Part shown: positions 9,437-18,368 of the stretch, one piece after another
Layout of the letters: each line of letters begins with the position of its first letter
Numbering within the stretch: position 1 is the first letter of the stretch
NCBI RefSeq assembly: GCF_027257975.1
Contig: NZ_JANZKX010000003.1
Span: forward strand, 1 to 64,000
Reading direction: 5' to 3'
Length of the DNA stretch: 64,000 bases
DNA from: Pelomonas sp. BJYL3
GTDB lineage: Bacteria > Pseudomonadota > Gammaproteobacteria > Burkholderiales > Burkholderiaceae_C
Translations under genes and position numbers: made by a program
Notes under the pieces: model-generated
What the model saw: only the letters and a program-made list of their open reading frames with translations
The model's database searches: none
Told to the model about the DNA's origin: nothing

Positions 9437-10685
9437 AGCGCAGCGCCTCCGCCGGTTGCACGCGGCTGGCACGCCAGCTCGGATAGAGGGTGGCCAGGAA
9501 GGCCAGCACCAGGGACGTGAGGGCGATGGGGATGATGTCCGACCACTGCGGATCGCTGGGCATGCGGCTGATCACGTAGACGCTGCTGGGCAGGAAGCTC
9601 GTGTTGAATAGGCGCTCGATGGCGGGGACGATCACATCGATGTTGAAGGCCGTCACCAGGCCCAGCAGCGTGCCGCCGACCGTGCCGATCACCCCGGCCG
9701 CAGCGCCCTGCACCATGAAGATGCCCATGATGGAGCGCGGGCTCGCGCCCAGGGTGCGCAGGATGGCGATGTCGCTCTGCTTGTCGGTCACCGTCATCAC
9801 CAGGGTCGAGACCAGGTTGAAGGCCGCCACCGCGACGATCAGGGTCAGGATGATGCGCATCATGCGCTTCTCCAGCTGCACGGCGTCGTACCAGCTGGCG
9901 TTGGTGCGGGTCCAGTCACGCACACGGATGGACGGACCGAAGCTCAGCGAGAGCTGGTCCCCCACCTCGCGGGCCTGGTGCACATCGGCCAGGCGCAGTT
10001 GCACGCCGGTCGGCCCCTCGACACGGAAGAAGCGCTCGGCATCGCCAATGTGGATCAGGGCCAGCGCACTGTCGTACTCGTAGTGGCCGGCACTGAAGAT
10101 GCCCACCACCTTGAACTGCTTGAAGCGAGGAGAGACGCCGGCCGGCGTCACGTCGCCCGTGGGCGCGGCCAGGGTGATGCGGTCGCCCTCGCGCACCTGC
10201 AGCGCGCGGGCCATCTCCACGCCGATCAGCACGCCGAACTCGCCGGGCACCAGCCGCTTGAGCGCCGTGTCCTTGAGCTCGGCGGCCAGCGGCGTCATGG
10301 ACGGCTCCAGGGCCGGGTCGATGCCGCGCACGATGGCGCCGCGCATGTCCTCGCCCCGCGCCACCAGCACCTGGTTGGCCACGAAGGGCGCTGCCGCCTT
10401 CACCTGCGGGTTCTGCTTCGCCTTCTCGGCCAGCTGAAGCCAGTCCGGGAAGCTCTCGCCCTGCCAGCCCATCAGCTCGATGTGCGACACCACCGACAGC
10501 ATGCGGTCCCGCACCTCCTTCTGGAAGCCGTTCATCACCGACAGCACGATGATCAGCGCCGCCACCCCCAGCGCGATGCCCAGCATCGACACCCCGGAGA
10601 TGAAGGAAATGAAGCGGTTGCGCCGCCCGCCCCGGCCCGCACGCGTGTAGCGCCAGCCGACCTGCCATTCATACGGTAAATCCAT
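9429..10685 (-). CDS. lolC: Lipoprotein-releasing ABC permease LolC/LolE
   Basis: The 418-residue inner-membrane protein is a LolC/LolE-family permease with one N-terminal transmembrane helix (about residues 25-50), a large periplasmic domain, and three C-terminal helices with the FtsX-like core. With LolD it extracts lipoproteins destined for the outer membrane. Only one permease gene is present, so the complex may be homodimeric (LolF-like) or the partner lies elsewhere. The ATG at 10685 follows an AAGGTG site; the TTG at 10688 is less likely. Confidence 0.92.
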
Positions 10686-10688
10686 CAA

Positions 10689-10895
10689 TCACCTTGCATG
10701 CGCCGCCTGCGCGGCCTTGAATCTGTGGGCCCCGACAATCCCGCTTCGCCAGGACACCGGCTTAGCGAGCGAAGCAGGCATAGCGCCCTCCCCCGCCGGC
10801 GCAGCCCGGCGCCAGGCACGGAGCCCGAGGATCCGGCTCCGCCGGGCCTACGGGCTCGCCCCCCTGGGGGGGCCGGCGCAGCCGGTAGGGGGGGG
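10689..10895. other. Intergenic region between lolC and polA with GC-rich inverted repeats
   Basis: 207 bp without a gene. It holds a C-run/G-run palindrome near 10857-10867 and an interrupted GGAGCC/GGCTCC repeat near 10820-10839. These may end polA transcription on the minus strand, but no clear U-tract follows, so I do not call a terminator. Confidence 0.4.
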
Positions 10896-13682
10896 TCAAT
10901 GTGCCTCATCCCAGTTGGCCCCCACGCCCACCTCGGCCAGCAGTGGCACCTTCAGCTCGGCCACGCCCGCCATCAGGCGCGGCACTTCGGCGCGGATCCA
11001 GTCCAACTCTGCCTCAGGCACCTCGAAGACCAATTCGTCATGCACCTGCATCACGATGCGGCTGTGCTTGCCCTCGTCGTCCAGCGCCTTCTGCACCGCG
11101 ATCATGGCCAGCTTGATCAGGTCGGCCGCCGTGCCCTGCATGGGCGCGTTGATGGCCTGGCGCTCGGCACCGGCCTTGCGCGGGCCGTTGCCGCCGTTGA
11201 TCTCGGGGAGATAGATCCGCCGACCGAAGTAGGTCTTGACGTAGCCGTTGTCCTTGGCCGATTGGCGGGTCACGTCCATATAGGTCTTCACGCCGGCAAA
11301 GCGGGTGAAGTAGCGGTCGATGTAGTCCTTGGCCGCCTTCTGCTCGATGCCCAGGGACTGCGCCAGCCCAAAGGCGCCCATGCCGTAGATCAGGCCGAAG
11401 TTGATGGTCTTGGCATAGCGGCGCTGCTCGCTGGTGACGGCGTCGACGGGCACGCCGAAGACCTCGGAAGCCGTGGCGCGGTGCACGTCCAGCCCGTCCT
11501 GGAAGGCCTTGAGCAGGCCCGGGTCCTCGCTGATGTGGGCCATGATGCGCAGCTCGATCTGGGAGTAGTCGGCACTGACGATCACATGCCCCGGCGGCGC
11601 CACGAAGGCCTCGCGCACCCGGCGGCCTTCCGCGGTGCGGATGGGGATGTTCTGCAGATTCGGATCGTTGCTGGACAGCCGCCCCGTCACCGCCACCGCC
11701 TGCGAGTAGGAGGTGTGCACCCGGCCCGTCTGCGCGTTGACCATCAGCGGCAGCTTGTCGGTGTAGGTGCTCTTGAGCTTGGCGAGGCCGCGGTATTCGA
11801 GGATCTTGGCCGGCAGCGGGTAGTCCTGCGCCAGCTTGTCCAGCACCTCTTCGTCGGTCGAGGGCGCGCCGGTGGCGGTCTTCTTGACCACGGGCAGGCC
11901 CAGCTTGTTGAAGAGGATCTCGCCGATCTGCTTCGGGCTGCCCATGTTGAAGGGCTGGCCGGCGATCTCGTAGGCCTGCTGCTCGATGGCCACCAGGCGC
12001 TGCGCCAGCTCATGGCTCTGGGCCTGCAGGCGCGCGCCGTCGATCAGCACGCCGTGGCGCTCGATACGCGCCAGCAGCAGGGCCACCGGCATCTCGATCT
12101 GGCGGTAGACGAAGTCCAGCCCGGCATCCGCCTGCAGGCGCGGCTCCAGCAGCTCGTGCACGTGCAGGCACATCTCGGAGTCCTCGCTGGAGTACTCCGC
12201 CGCCCGGGCCACGTCGACCTGGGCGAAGGGGATCTGGTGCGCGCCCTTGCCGCAGAGGTCCTCGTAGCTCAGGCCATGGCGTCCCAGGTGGCGCTCGGCC
12301 AGGGCTTCCAGGCCGTGGGTCTTGTGCGCCTCCAGCACATAGCTTTCCAGCATGGTGTCGTGCACATAGCCCTGCACTGCAATACCGTGGTTGGCGAAGA
12401 CGTGCAGGTCGTACTTGACGTTCTGGCCGAGCTTGGGCCGCGTGCCATCCTCCAGCCAGGGCTTCAGCCGCGCCAGGACCTCGTCCAGCGGCAGCTGCGC
12501 GGGCGCGTCCGGGCCGTTGTGGCGCAGGGGGATGTAGCAGGCCTCGCCGGGCTTGTCGGCAAAGGACAGGCCCACGATGCGCGCGGCCATGGGGTCCAGG
12601 GAATCGGTCTCGGTGTCCAGGGCGACCAGGGGTGCGGCCTGCAGGCGTGCCAGCCAGGCGTCGAAGGCGGTCCAGTCCAGGAGGGTGTCGTAGCGGCGCT
12701 CGACCTGCGCGGCCTCGGCCGGCGGCGCGGCATCCGCGAAGAGGTCGCCCGTCGTGCCCTGCGCCGCTGCAGCAGCCTTGGGCGCGGGCGCCGCGCCACC
12801 GCCCAGCTCCGCCTCCAGCTCGCGCTTGAGCGTGCGGAAGCCGTAGCGGGTGAAGAAATCGAGCAGGCCGGGCTTGTCCACGGGCTGCAGGGCCAGGGCG
12901 TCCAGGGCCGGCCATTGCGGCACGTGGCCGTTCAGGTCGCAGTCCAGCTTGACGGTCACCAGGCGGCGGCCCGTGGGCAGCCAGTCCAGGGCCTTGCGCA
13001 GGTTCTCGCCGGCCACGCCCTTGATCTTGTCAGCGTTGGCCACGACACCGTCCAGCGAGCCATATTCGGCGATCCACTTGGCGGCGGTCTTGGGGCCCAC
13101 CTTCTCGACGCCGGGCACGTTGTCGACCGCGTCGCCCATCAGCGTCAGGTAGTCGATGATGCGGTCCGGCGGCACGCCGAACTTCTCCAGCACCCCCGCC
13201 ACGTCCAGGCGCTCGGGCGGCTTGGCCATGGTGTTGATCAGGCTGACGTCGGCATTGACCAGCTGGGCCAGGTCCTTGTCCCCCGTGGCCACCACGACCT
13301 GGTGACCGCTCTCGGCGCCCAGGCGGGCCAGCGTGCCGATGGCGTCATCCGCCTCGATGCCCGGCACCTCCAGCAGCGGCCAGCCCAGCAGCTTCACCAC
13401 CTCGTGGATGGGGGCGATCTGCGCCCGCAGGTCGTCGGGCATGGGCGGGCGGTGGGCCTTGTACTCGGGGTACCAGTCATCGCGAAAGGTCGGGCCCTTG
13501 GCGTCGAACACGCAGGCCGCGTGCTCGGCGCCGATGTCGTCGCGCAGCTTCTTCATCATGGCCACGAAGCCATGCACGGCGCCGGTGGGCTGGCCCTCGG
13601 GGCCGCGCAGGTCCGGCAGGGCGTGGAAGGCGCGGTAGAGGAAGCTGGAGCCGTCGACCAGCAGCAGGATGGGTTTGCTCAT
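10896..13682 (-). CDS. polA: DNA polymerase I
   Basis: The 928-residue protein is a complete three-domain DNA polymerase I used in Okazaki-fragment maturation and repair. The 5'-3' flap nuclease occupies about residues 1-290. The 3'-5' proofreading domain begins near 340 and keeps its catalytic acidic motif (LDTETDS near 355), so proofreading should be active. The polymerase domain follows from about 540, with motif A DYSQIELR near 704, the O-helix region RRYAKTINFGLIYGMG near 755 and motif C VHDE near 879. A GACAAT hexamer lies 8 nt before the ATG, with no ribosome site. Confidence 0.98.
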   Translation of the reverse strand: MSKPILLLVDGSSFLYRAFHALPDLRGPEGQPTGAVHGFVAMMKKLRDDIGAEHAACVFDAKGPTFRDDWYPEYKAHRPPMPDDLRAQIAPIHEVVKLLGWPLLEVPGIEADDAIGTLARLGAESGHQVVVATGDKDLAQLVNADVSLINTMAKPPERLDVAGVLEKFGVPPDRIIDYLTLMGDAVDNVPGVEKVGPKTAAKWIAEYGSLDGVVANADKIKGVAGENLRKALDWLPTGRRLVTVKLDCDLNGHVPQWPALDALALQPVDKPGLLDFFTRYGFRTLKRELEAELGGGAAPAPKAAAAAQGTTGDLFADAAPPAEAAQVERRYDTLLDWTAFDAWLARLQAAPLVALDTETDSLDPMAARIVGLSFADKPGEACYIPLRHNGPDAPAQLPLDEVLARLKPWLEDGTRPKLGQNVKYDLHVFANHGIAVQGYVHDTMLESYVLEAHKTHGLEALAERHLGRHGLSYEDLCGKGAHQIPFAQVDVARAAEYSSEDSEMCLHVHELLEPRLQADAGLDFVYRQIEMPVALLLARIERHGVLIDGARLQAQSHELAQRLVAIEQQAYEIAGQPFNMGSPKQIGEILFNKLGLPVVKKTATGAPSTDEEVLDKLAQDYPLPAKILEYRGLAKLKSTYTDKLPLMVNAQTGRVHTSYSQAVAVTGRLSSNDPNLQNIPIRTAEGRRVREAFVAPPGHVIVSADYSQIELRIMAHISEDPGLLKAFQDGLDVHRATASEVFGVPVDAVTSEQRRYAKTINFGLIYGMGAFGLAQSLGIEQKAAKDYIDRYFTRFAGVKTYMDVTRQSAKDNGYVKTYFGRRIYLPEINGGNGPRKAGAERQAINAPMQGTAADLIKLAMIAVQKALDDEGKHSRIVMQVHDELVFEVPEAELDWIRAEVPRLMAGVAELKVPLLAEVGVGANWDEAH

Positions 13683-13759
13683 GGGGGCGCATTGTCACGC
13701 AAGGCACCGCTGGATGCTGTCAGCAGTCCGGGGGTGCCGGGCCGGGGGTGGCTGCCGCA

Positions 13760-13765
13760 TAGAAT
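13760..13765 (+). promoter_or_regulatory. -10 hexamer 6 nt before the DUF2782 start (leaderless promoter candidate)
   Basis: TAGAAT ends exactly six bases before the ATG at 13772, placing the likely transcription start at the A of the ATG. No Shine-Dalgarno sequence is present. Confidence 0.55.
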
Positions 13766-13771
13766 CGCCGG

Positions 13772-14140
13772 ATGCAGAACCCGTCTCCCCTCCTCCTGCC
13801 ATCGCCGGCCCGGCCTGGGGCACGGGCTGCCCTGTCCCTGGCCACCGGGCTGATCGCCTGCCTGGCCGCCGTGGCACACGCGGCCGAGACCCCGGCCGCC
13901 CCGCCCCTTCCCAAGGATCCGCCCGAACCCGCGGTGCAGGAGATCCAGCTGGAAGATGACAGCGTCCGCATCGAGGAACTCCGCGTGCGCGGCCAGACGG
14001 TCAGCGCCAAGGTCAAGCCCAAGGGCAAGGCCCCGGAGTACGAGATCCTGCTGGGCGAGCCCGGCCGCGACCTGAGCCCCGGTGCCGGTACGGCCAAGGC
14101 CGGGGCCGGCCAGCGCGTCTGGCGCCTGTTCAGCTTCTGA
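13772..14140 (+). CDS. DUF2782 family small secreted protein
   Basis: A 122-residue protein with an N-terminal signal region (hydrophobic segment about residues 18-36 ending AVAHAAE), a proline-rich linker, and a small domain with the DUF2782 pattern (VQEIQLEDDSVRIEELRVRG, then a C-terminal RVWRLFSF). Function is unknown; the family is found next to polA and thrB in betaproteobacteria, as here. It is divergent from polA and followed 34 bp later by thrB, suggesting co-transcription. Probably periplasmic. Confidence 0.8.
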   Translation: MQNPSPLLLPSPARPGARAALSLATGLIACLAAVAHAAETPAAPPLPKDPPEPAVQEIQLEDDSVRIEELRVRGQTVSAKVKPKGKAPEYEILLGEPGRDLSPGAGTAKAGAGQRVWRLFSF

Positions 14141-14174
14141 TTCGCGCGGTGCCTGCCGCGTCCCGTCTTCCGCC

Positions 14175-15155
14175 ATGGCCGTTTTCACCCAAGTCTCCTC
14201 CGCCCAGGCCCAGGTCCTGATGGACCGCCTGCAACTGGGCACCGTCACCGACCTTCGCGGCATCACGGCCGGCATCGAGAACACCAACTACTTCGTCAGC
14301 ACCGAGCGCGGCGACTACGTGCTGACCATCTTCGAGCGCCTGAGCTTCGAGCAGCTGCCCTTCTACCTGCGCCTGATGAAGCACCTGGCGGGCCGCGGCA
14401 TCCCCGTGCCGGACCCGCAGGCCGACGAGGCCGGCGAGATCCTGCACCGCGTGCAGGGCAAGCCCGCCGCCGTGGTCAACAAGCTGCTCGGCGGCCACCG
14501 GCTGGCACCGGACCTCTTCCATTGCGAGCAGGTCGGCGCCATGCTGGCTCGCATGCACCTCGCCGGGCGCGACTTCCCCCTGAGCCAGCCCAATCTGCGC
14601 GGCCTGGCCTGGTGGACCGAGACGGTCCCCGTGGTCCTGCCCTATCTGACCCCCGAGCAGGCCGAGCTGCTCTCCAGCGAACTGGCCTTCCAGCAGCAGC
14701 TGGCGGCCTCGCAGAGCCATGCCGAGCTGCCGCGCGGCCCCATCCACGCCGACCTCTTCCGAGACAACGTCATGTTCGAGGGCCTGCCCGGCCGCGAGCA
14801 GCTCAGCGGCATCTTCGACTTCTACTTCGCCGGTGTCGACACCTTCCTGTTCGACATCGCCGTATGCCTCAACGACTGGTGCATCGACCTCGCCAGCGGC
14901 CGCCTGGACGAGGCCCGCGCCCAGGCCTTCGTGCAGGCCTACGAGCGCGAGCGCCCCTTGAGCGGCGCCGAGCACCGCCTCATGCCGGCCCTGCTGCGTG
15001 CGGCAGCCCTGCGCTTCTGGGTTTCGCGCCTGTGGGACTACCACCTGCCCCGCGAGGCCTCGCTGCTCAAGCCGCACGACCCCACCCACTTCGAGCGTGT
15101 GCTGCGCGAGCGCCTGGCGCACGCCTGGCACGCTCTCGCCCCTCAGGAACGTTGA
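14175..15155 (+). CDS. thrB: Homoserine kinase, choline-kinase-fold type (ThrB)
   Basis: The 326-residue enzyme phosphorylates homoserine in threonine biosynthesis. It is the alternative ThrB type built on the aminoglycoside/choline kinase fold: the catalytic loop PIHADLFRDNVMF is near residue 190 and the metal-binding FDFYFAG lies about 25 residues later. The ATG at 14175 (MAVFTQVS) is standard for the family; the in-frame start at 14082 overlaps the preceding gene. Its stop is adjacent to the next start at 15156, so the two are translationally coupled. Confidence 0.94.
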   Translation: MAVFTQVSSAQAQVLMDRLQLGTVTDLRGITAGIENTNYFVSTERGDYVLTIFERLSFEQLPFYLRLMKHLAGRGIPVPDPQADEAGEILHRVQGKPAAVVNKLLGGHRLAPDLFHCEQVGAMLARMHLAGRDFPLSQPNLRGLAWWTETVPVVLPYLTPEQAELLSSELAFQQQLAASQSHAELPRGPIHADLFRDNVMFEGLPGREQLSGIFDFYFAGVDTFLFDIAVCLNDWCIDLASGRLDEARAQAFVQAYERERPLSGAEHRLMPALLRAAALRFWVSRLWDYHLPREASLLKPHDPTHFERVLRERLAHAWHALAPQER

Positions 15156-16007
15156 ATGGCCCTGACCCTCCATCTGCAGAACGTCCCCGCGGCCAACGGC
15201 CTGCTGTGGGTGCGCCACGGCTTCAAGATCGTGCAGCGCGCGCCGCTGGGCATGGTGGGCCTGTTCTCGGCGCTGATGCTGCTGAACCTGCTGACCCTGG
15301 CCCTGCCCGCGCCGCTGCGCTTCCTGCTGCTGGCCACCATGCCGCTGTTCTCCCTGGGCTTCATGCTGGCCTCGCACCTGGTGCTGCAGGGCAAGCGGCC
15401 TGTGCCCAGCGTCTTCATCGCGCCCCTGCAGCTGACGGCCGAACGGCGCAACACCCAGCTGGTGCTGGGCTTCAGCTTCGCGCTGCTGACCGTTGGCGGC
15501 CTGCTGCTGCTGGACCAGCTGGACGGCGGCGCCTTCGGCAGCGCCCTGGACAAGTTCATGGACGCCATGGCCAAGGTCAGCCAGGAGGGCGGCAAGCAGC
15601 CGGCCGAGCTGCCCGCGCCAGACCCCGCCCTGTTCAGCGGCTTCCTGCTGCGCCTGTCCTGGATCGCACTGATCAGCACGCCCTACTGGCACGCCCCCGC
15701 CCTGGTGCACTGGGGCGGCCAGGGCGCGCTGCAGGCGCTGTTCTCCAGCACCCTGGGCGTGTGGCGCAACCGCGGCGCCTTCGCGGTCTACATGACCGGC
15801 TGGCTGGGCGTGCAGCTCGTCGCCAGCCTGGCCGGCGCCATGCTCAGCGCGGCCTTCGCGCTGGTGGGGATGGAGGCCCTGCTGCCCCTGATGGGCATCG
15901 TCGCGATGTATGCCCTGGGCTCGGCCTTCTACGCCTCGCTGTACTTCACCTTCGTGGACTGCTTCATGTTCGGCGCCCCCAAGGACGTGCTGGACAGCAA
16001 GACCTGA
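15156..16007 (+). CDS. BPSS1780-type integral membrane protein
   Basis: A 283-residue hydrophobic protein with about six predicted membrane segments, of the BPSS1780 family common in Burkholderiales beside thrB. The N-terminal motif NGLLWVRHGFKIVQRAPL resembles family members. The role is unknown. It starts immediately after the thrB stop. The last codons overlap a 14/15 match to the recurrent 15-base word, and a strong terminator follows. Confidence 0.8.
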   Translation: MALTLHLQNVPAANGLLWVRHGFKIVQRAPLGMVGLFSALMLLNLLTLALPAPLRFLLLATMPLFSLGFMLASHLVLQGKRPVPSVFIAPLQLTAERRNTQLVLGFSFALLTVGGLLLLDQLDGGAFGSALDKFMDAMAKVSQEGGKQPAELPAPDPALFSGFLLRLSWIALISTPYWHAPALVHWGGQGALQALFSSTLGVWRNRGAFAVYMTGWLGVQLVASLAGAMLSAAFALVGMEALLPLMGIVAMYALGSAFYASLYFTFVDCFMFGAPKDVLDSKT

Positions 16008-16035
16008 CCCCCTGCCCCCCTGGCTCATCGCGTGA

Positions 16036-16066
16036 GAGAGGCTCCCCCGGGAGCCTCTCGTGCTTT
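16036..16066 (+). terminator. Terminator after the thrB operon
   Basis: A 9-bp stem (16036-16044 with 16051-16059) is followed by GTGCTTTTG. It ends the DUF2782-thrB-BPSS1780 transcript. Confidence 0.75.
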
Positions 16067-16187
16067 TGTGTCAGCGCCGCCATCAAAGCTTCACGCCGCT
16101 GACATGGCCCCTGCCTAGAGTGCCGGCCCATGCACCGCGCCCAACCCGGGACGCGGTTCGTGGATCCTTTAGAGAACGAGCCAGACC

Positions 16188-18155
16188 ATGTCCAGCACAC
16201 CCAATCGTCGCCAAGCCCTGAAGTTCCTGGGCGCCCCCATCATGCTGCCGCTGAGCGGCGTGGCCGCCACCTCGGTGCTCAGCGCCTGCGGCAGCGGCGG
16301 CGACGACAGCCCTGCCCCGGCCCCCAAGCCCGCCCCCACCTTCACCTCCGCCAGCTTCGCCGCGATGGCCGCGCCCACGCTGGCCGACCCGGCCGGCATG
16401 GCCAAGACCCTGGTGGCCTCCACGCTGGATGTGACCCTCAGCGACGCCAGCAAGCAGAGCTTCAAGCTGGCCTACCAGCCCTTCTTCATGACCGGTGACC
16501 TGGTGTCGGACGGCAAGGGCGGCACCGTGCTGGCCGGCGCCTATGTGGACATCAACGGCAAGCCCATCATGGACACCACGGTGGCTGGCAAGGAGCGCCA
16601 GTTCTTCAGCGACTCGCCGGACGGCACCTCGCTGCTGAGCCTGCCCAATCCCACCGTGACCGGCCTCAAGGGCAAGGCCGTGTTCGCGGTGGTGCAGTTC
16701 GAGTACACGACCTGGGCCCAGGACGGCAAGACCGACATGTACGGCAAGCTGCCCTCCCCCATCGCCGTGCTGACCCTGGACCAGGACCAGACCACCGGCA
16801 AGCTGAGCCTGGTGAAGTACCACAACGTGGACACCTCGGCCGCCCACGGCCTGTGGATCACCTGCGGCGCCAGCCTCTCGCCCTGGGGCACCCACCTGTC
16901 CTCGGAAGAGTACGAGCCGGACGCCTTCACCATCGCGTCCAACAGCATGTTCAAGGCCTACAGCAAGAACCTGTTCGGCGACGAGACCAAGGCCAACCCC
17001 TACCACTACGGCCACCTGCCCGAGGTCACCGTCAACCCGGACGGCACCGGCACGATCAAGAAGCACTACTGCCTGGGCCGCATCTCGCACGAGCTGATCC
17101 AGGTGATGCCCGACAACCGCACGGCCATCATGGGTGACGACGCCACCAACGGCGGCTTCTTCATGTTCGTCGCGGACAAGGAGAAGGACCTGTCCTCGGG
17201 CTCGCTGTACGTGGCCAAGTTCGGCGCCGGCTTCTCGCTGGACCCGGCCGCCGCGGGCGCGCCCATCAGCTGGATCAAGCTGGGCTCGGCCACCAGTGCC
17301 GAGATCGAGGCCCTGGCCAACACCCTGAAGCCCACGGACATCATGGACGTGGCCACCGCCGATCCCAAGGACGCCTCCTTCACCAAGATCTGGCTGGGCG
17401 GCAAGGTGCAGTGGGTGCGCGTGAAGGCCGGCATGGACAAGGCCGCCGCCTTCCTGGAGACCCACCGCTACGCCGCACTGAAGGGGGCCTCCATGGCCTT
17501 CACCAAGATGGAAGGCACGACGGTCAACGCCAAGGACAAGATCGCCTACTCGGCCCTGCAGAACATCCAGTCCTCCATGGTCAAGGGCAACGCGGCCTAC
17601 AACGAGGCCTACGGCGTCGGTGTGGACAAGGCCCTCAATGCCGGCGGCGTGTTCGCCCACACCCTCAGCACCGGCCAGAAGGACACGGCCGGCGCCGCCA
17701 TCAGCAGCGACTGGGTGCCCAGCCTGACCCGCGCCCTGCTGGTCGGCGAGGACATCGCGGCCGACGCCCTGGGCAACACCGGCCACCCCGACAAGGTCGC
17801 CAACCCCGACAACCTGAAGTTCTCGGAGAAGCTGCGCACTCTCTTCATCGGCGAGGACAGCAGCCAGCACGTCAACAACTTCGTCTGGGCCTACAACGTC
17901 GACACCAAGCAGCTCAGCCGCCTGGTCTCCATGCCCTCCGGCGCCGAAGCCACCGGCCTTGGCGTGGTGGACGACCTCAACGGCTGGACCTACATCACCA
18001 GCAACTTCCAGCACCCGGGCGACTGGGGCTCCATCCACAGCGTGGTCAAGGGCACGCTGGAGCCGCTGATCAACACCAACTACAAGAACCGCTTCGGCGC
18101 CTGCGTGGGCTACCTGACCAGCGAGGCGACCAGCCTCAAGCTGAACAAGGTCTGA
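16188..18155 (+). CDS. PhoX-type alkaline phosphatase / DUF839 protein, Tat-exported
   Basis: This 655-residue protein matches the PhoX/DUF839 family of calcium- and iron-dependent phosphatases that release phosphate from organic esters outside the cytoplasm. The N-terminus has a twin-arginine signal (NRRQALKFLG, from residue 6) and an LSAC lipobox ending at Cys34, so it may be a Tat-exported lipoprotein. Family-like motifs include HGLWITCGASLSPWGTHLSSEE and VADKEKDLSSG. It is flanked by terminators on both sides and so is a single transcription unit. No phosphate-box sequence was identified. Confidence 0.85.
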   Translation: MSSTPNRRQALKFLGAPIMLPLSGVAATSVLSACGSGGDDSPAPAPKPAPTFTSASFAAMAAPTLADPAGMAKTLVASTLDVTLSDASKQSFKLAYQPFFMTGDLVSDGKGGTVLAGAYVDINGKPIMDTTVAGKERQFFSDSPDGTSLLSLPNPTVTGLKGKAVFAVVQFEYTTWAQDGKTDMYGKLPSPIAVLTLDQDQTTGKLSLVKYHNVDTSAAHGLWITCGASLSPWGTHLSSEEYEPDAFTIASNSMFKAYSKNLFGDETKANPYHYGHLPEVTVNPDGTGTIKKHYCLGRISHELIQVMPDNRTAIMGDDATNGGFFMFVADKEKDLSSGSLYVAKFGAGFSLDPAAAGAPISWIKLGSATSAEIEALANTLKPTDIMDVATADPKDASFTKIWLGGKVQWVRVKAGMDKAAAFLETHRYAALKGASMAFTKMEGTTVNAKDKIAYSALQNIQSSMVKGNAAYNEAYGVGVDKALNAGGVFAHTLSTGQKDTAGAAISSDWVPSLTRALLVGEDIAADALGNTGHPDKVANPDNLKFSEKLRTLFIGEDSSQHVNNFVWAYNVDTKQLSRLVSMPSGAEATGLGVVDDLNGWTYITSNFQHPGDWGSIHSVVKGTLEPLINTNYKNRFGACVGYLTSEATSLKLNKV

Positions 18156-18190
18156 GCACCCGGCACCCGTACACACCGCCTGTCTCGCTT

Positions 18191-18217
18191 GGCCCCCGCT
18201 TCGCCGGGGGCCTTTTT
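18191..18217 (+). terminator. Terminator after the PhoX-type gene
   Basis: A perfect 8-bp stem GGCCCCCG/CGGGGGCC (18191-18198 and 18205-18212) with a 6-nt loop is followed directly by five T residues. Confidence 0.92.
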
Positions 18218-18256
18218 GCTGGCTCCCCCGGTCCTCCAGGGGCTTCTTTCCGTCGC

Positions 18257-18272
18257 ATATCGCGATATATCG
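18257..18272. promoter_or_regulatory. Overlapping palindromes upstream of the POT transporter (candidate operator)
   Basis: ATATCGCGATAT (18257-18268) and CGATATATCG (18263-18272) are perfect palindromes that overlap in an otherwise GC-rich stretch, about 100 bp before the transporter start. They look like a binding site for a dimeric regulator, which I cannot identify. Confidence 0.45.
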
Positions 18273-18368
18273 TCATCCAGGGAAGCCTGGATGGCGCTCC
18301 GCTCCCAGTTCAGCCACAGTGGCGGACCTTTTTGCAGTAGCCCCCTTCATCCACTGACAAGGCCTGCC

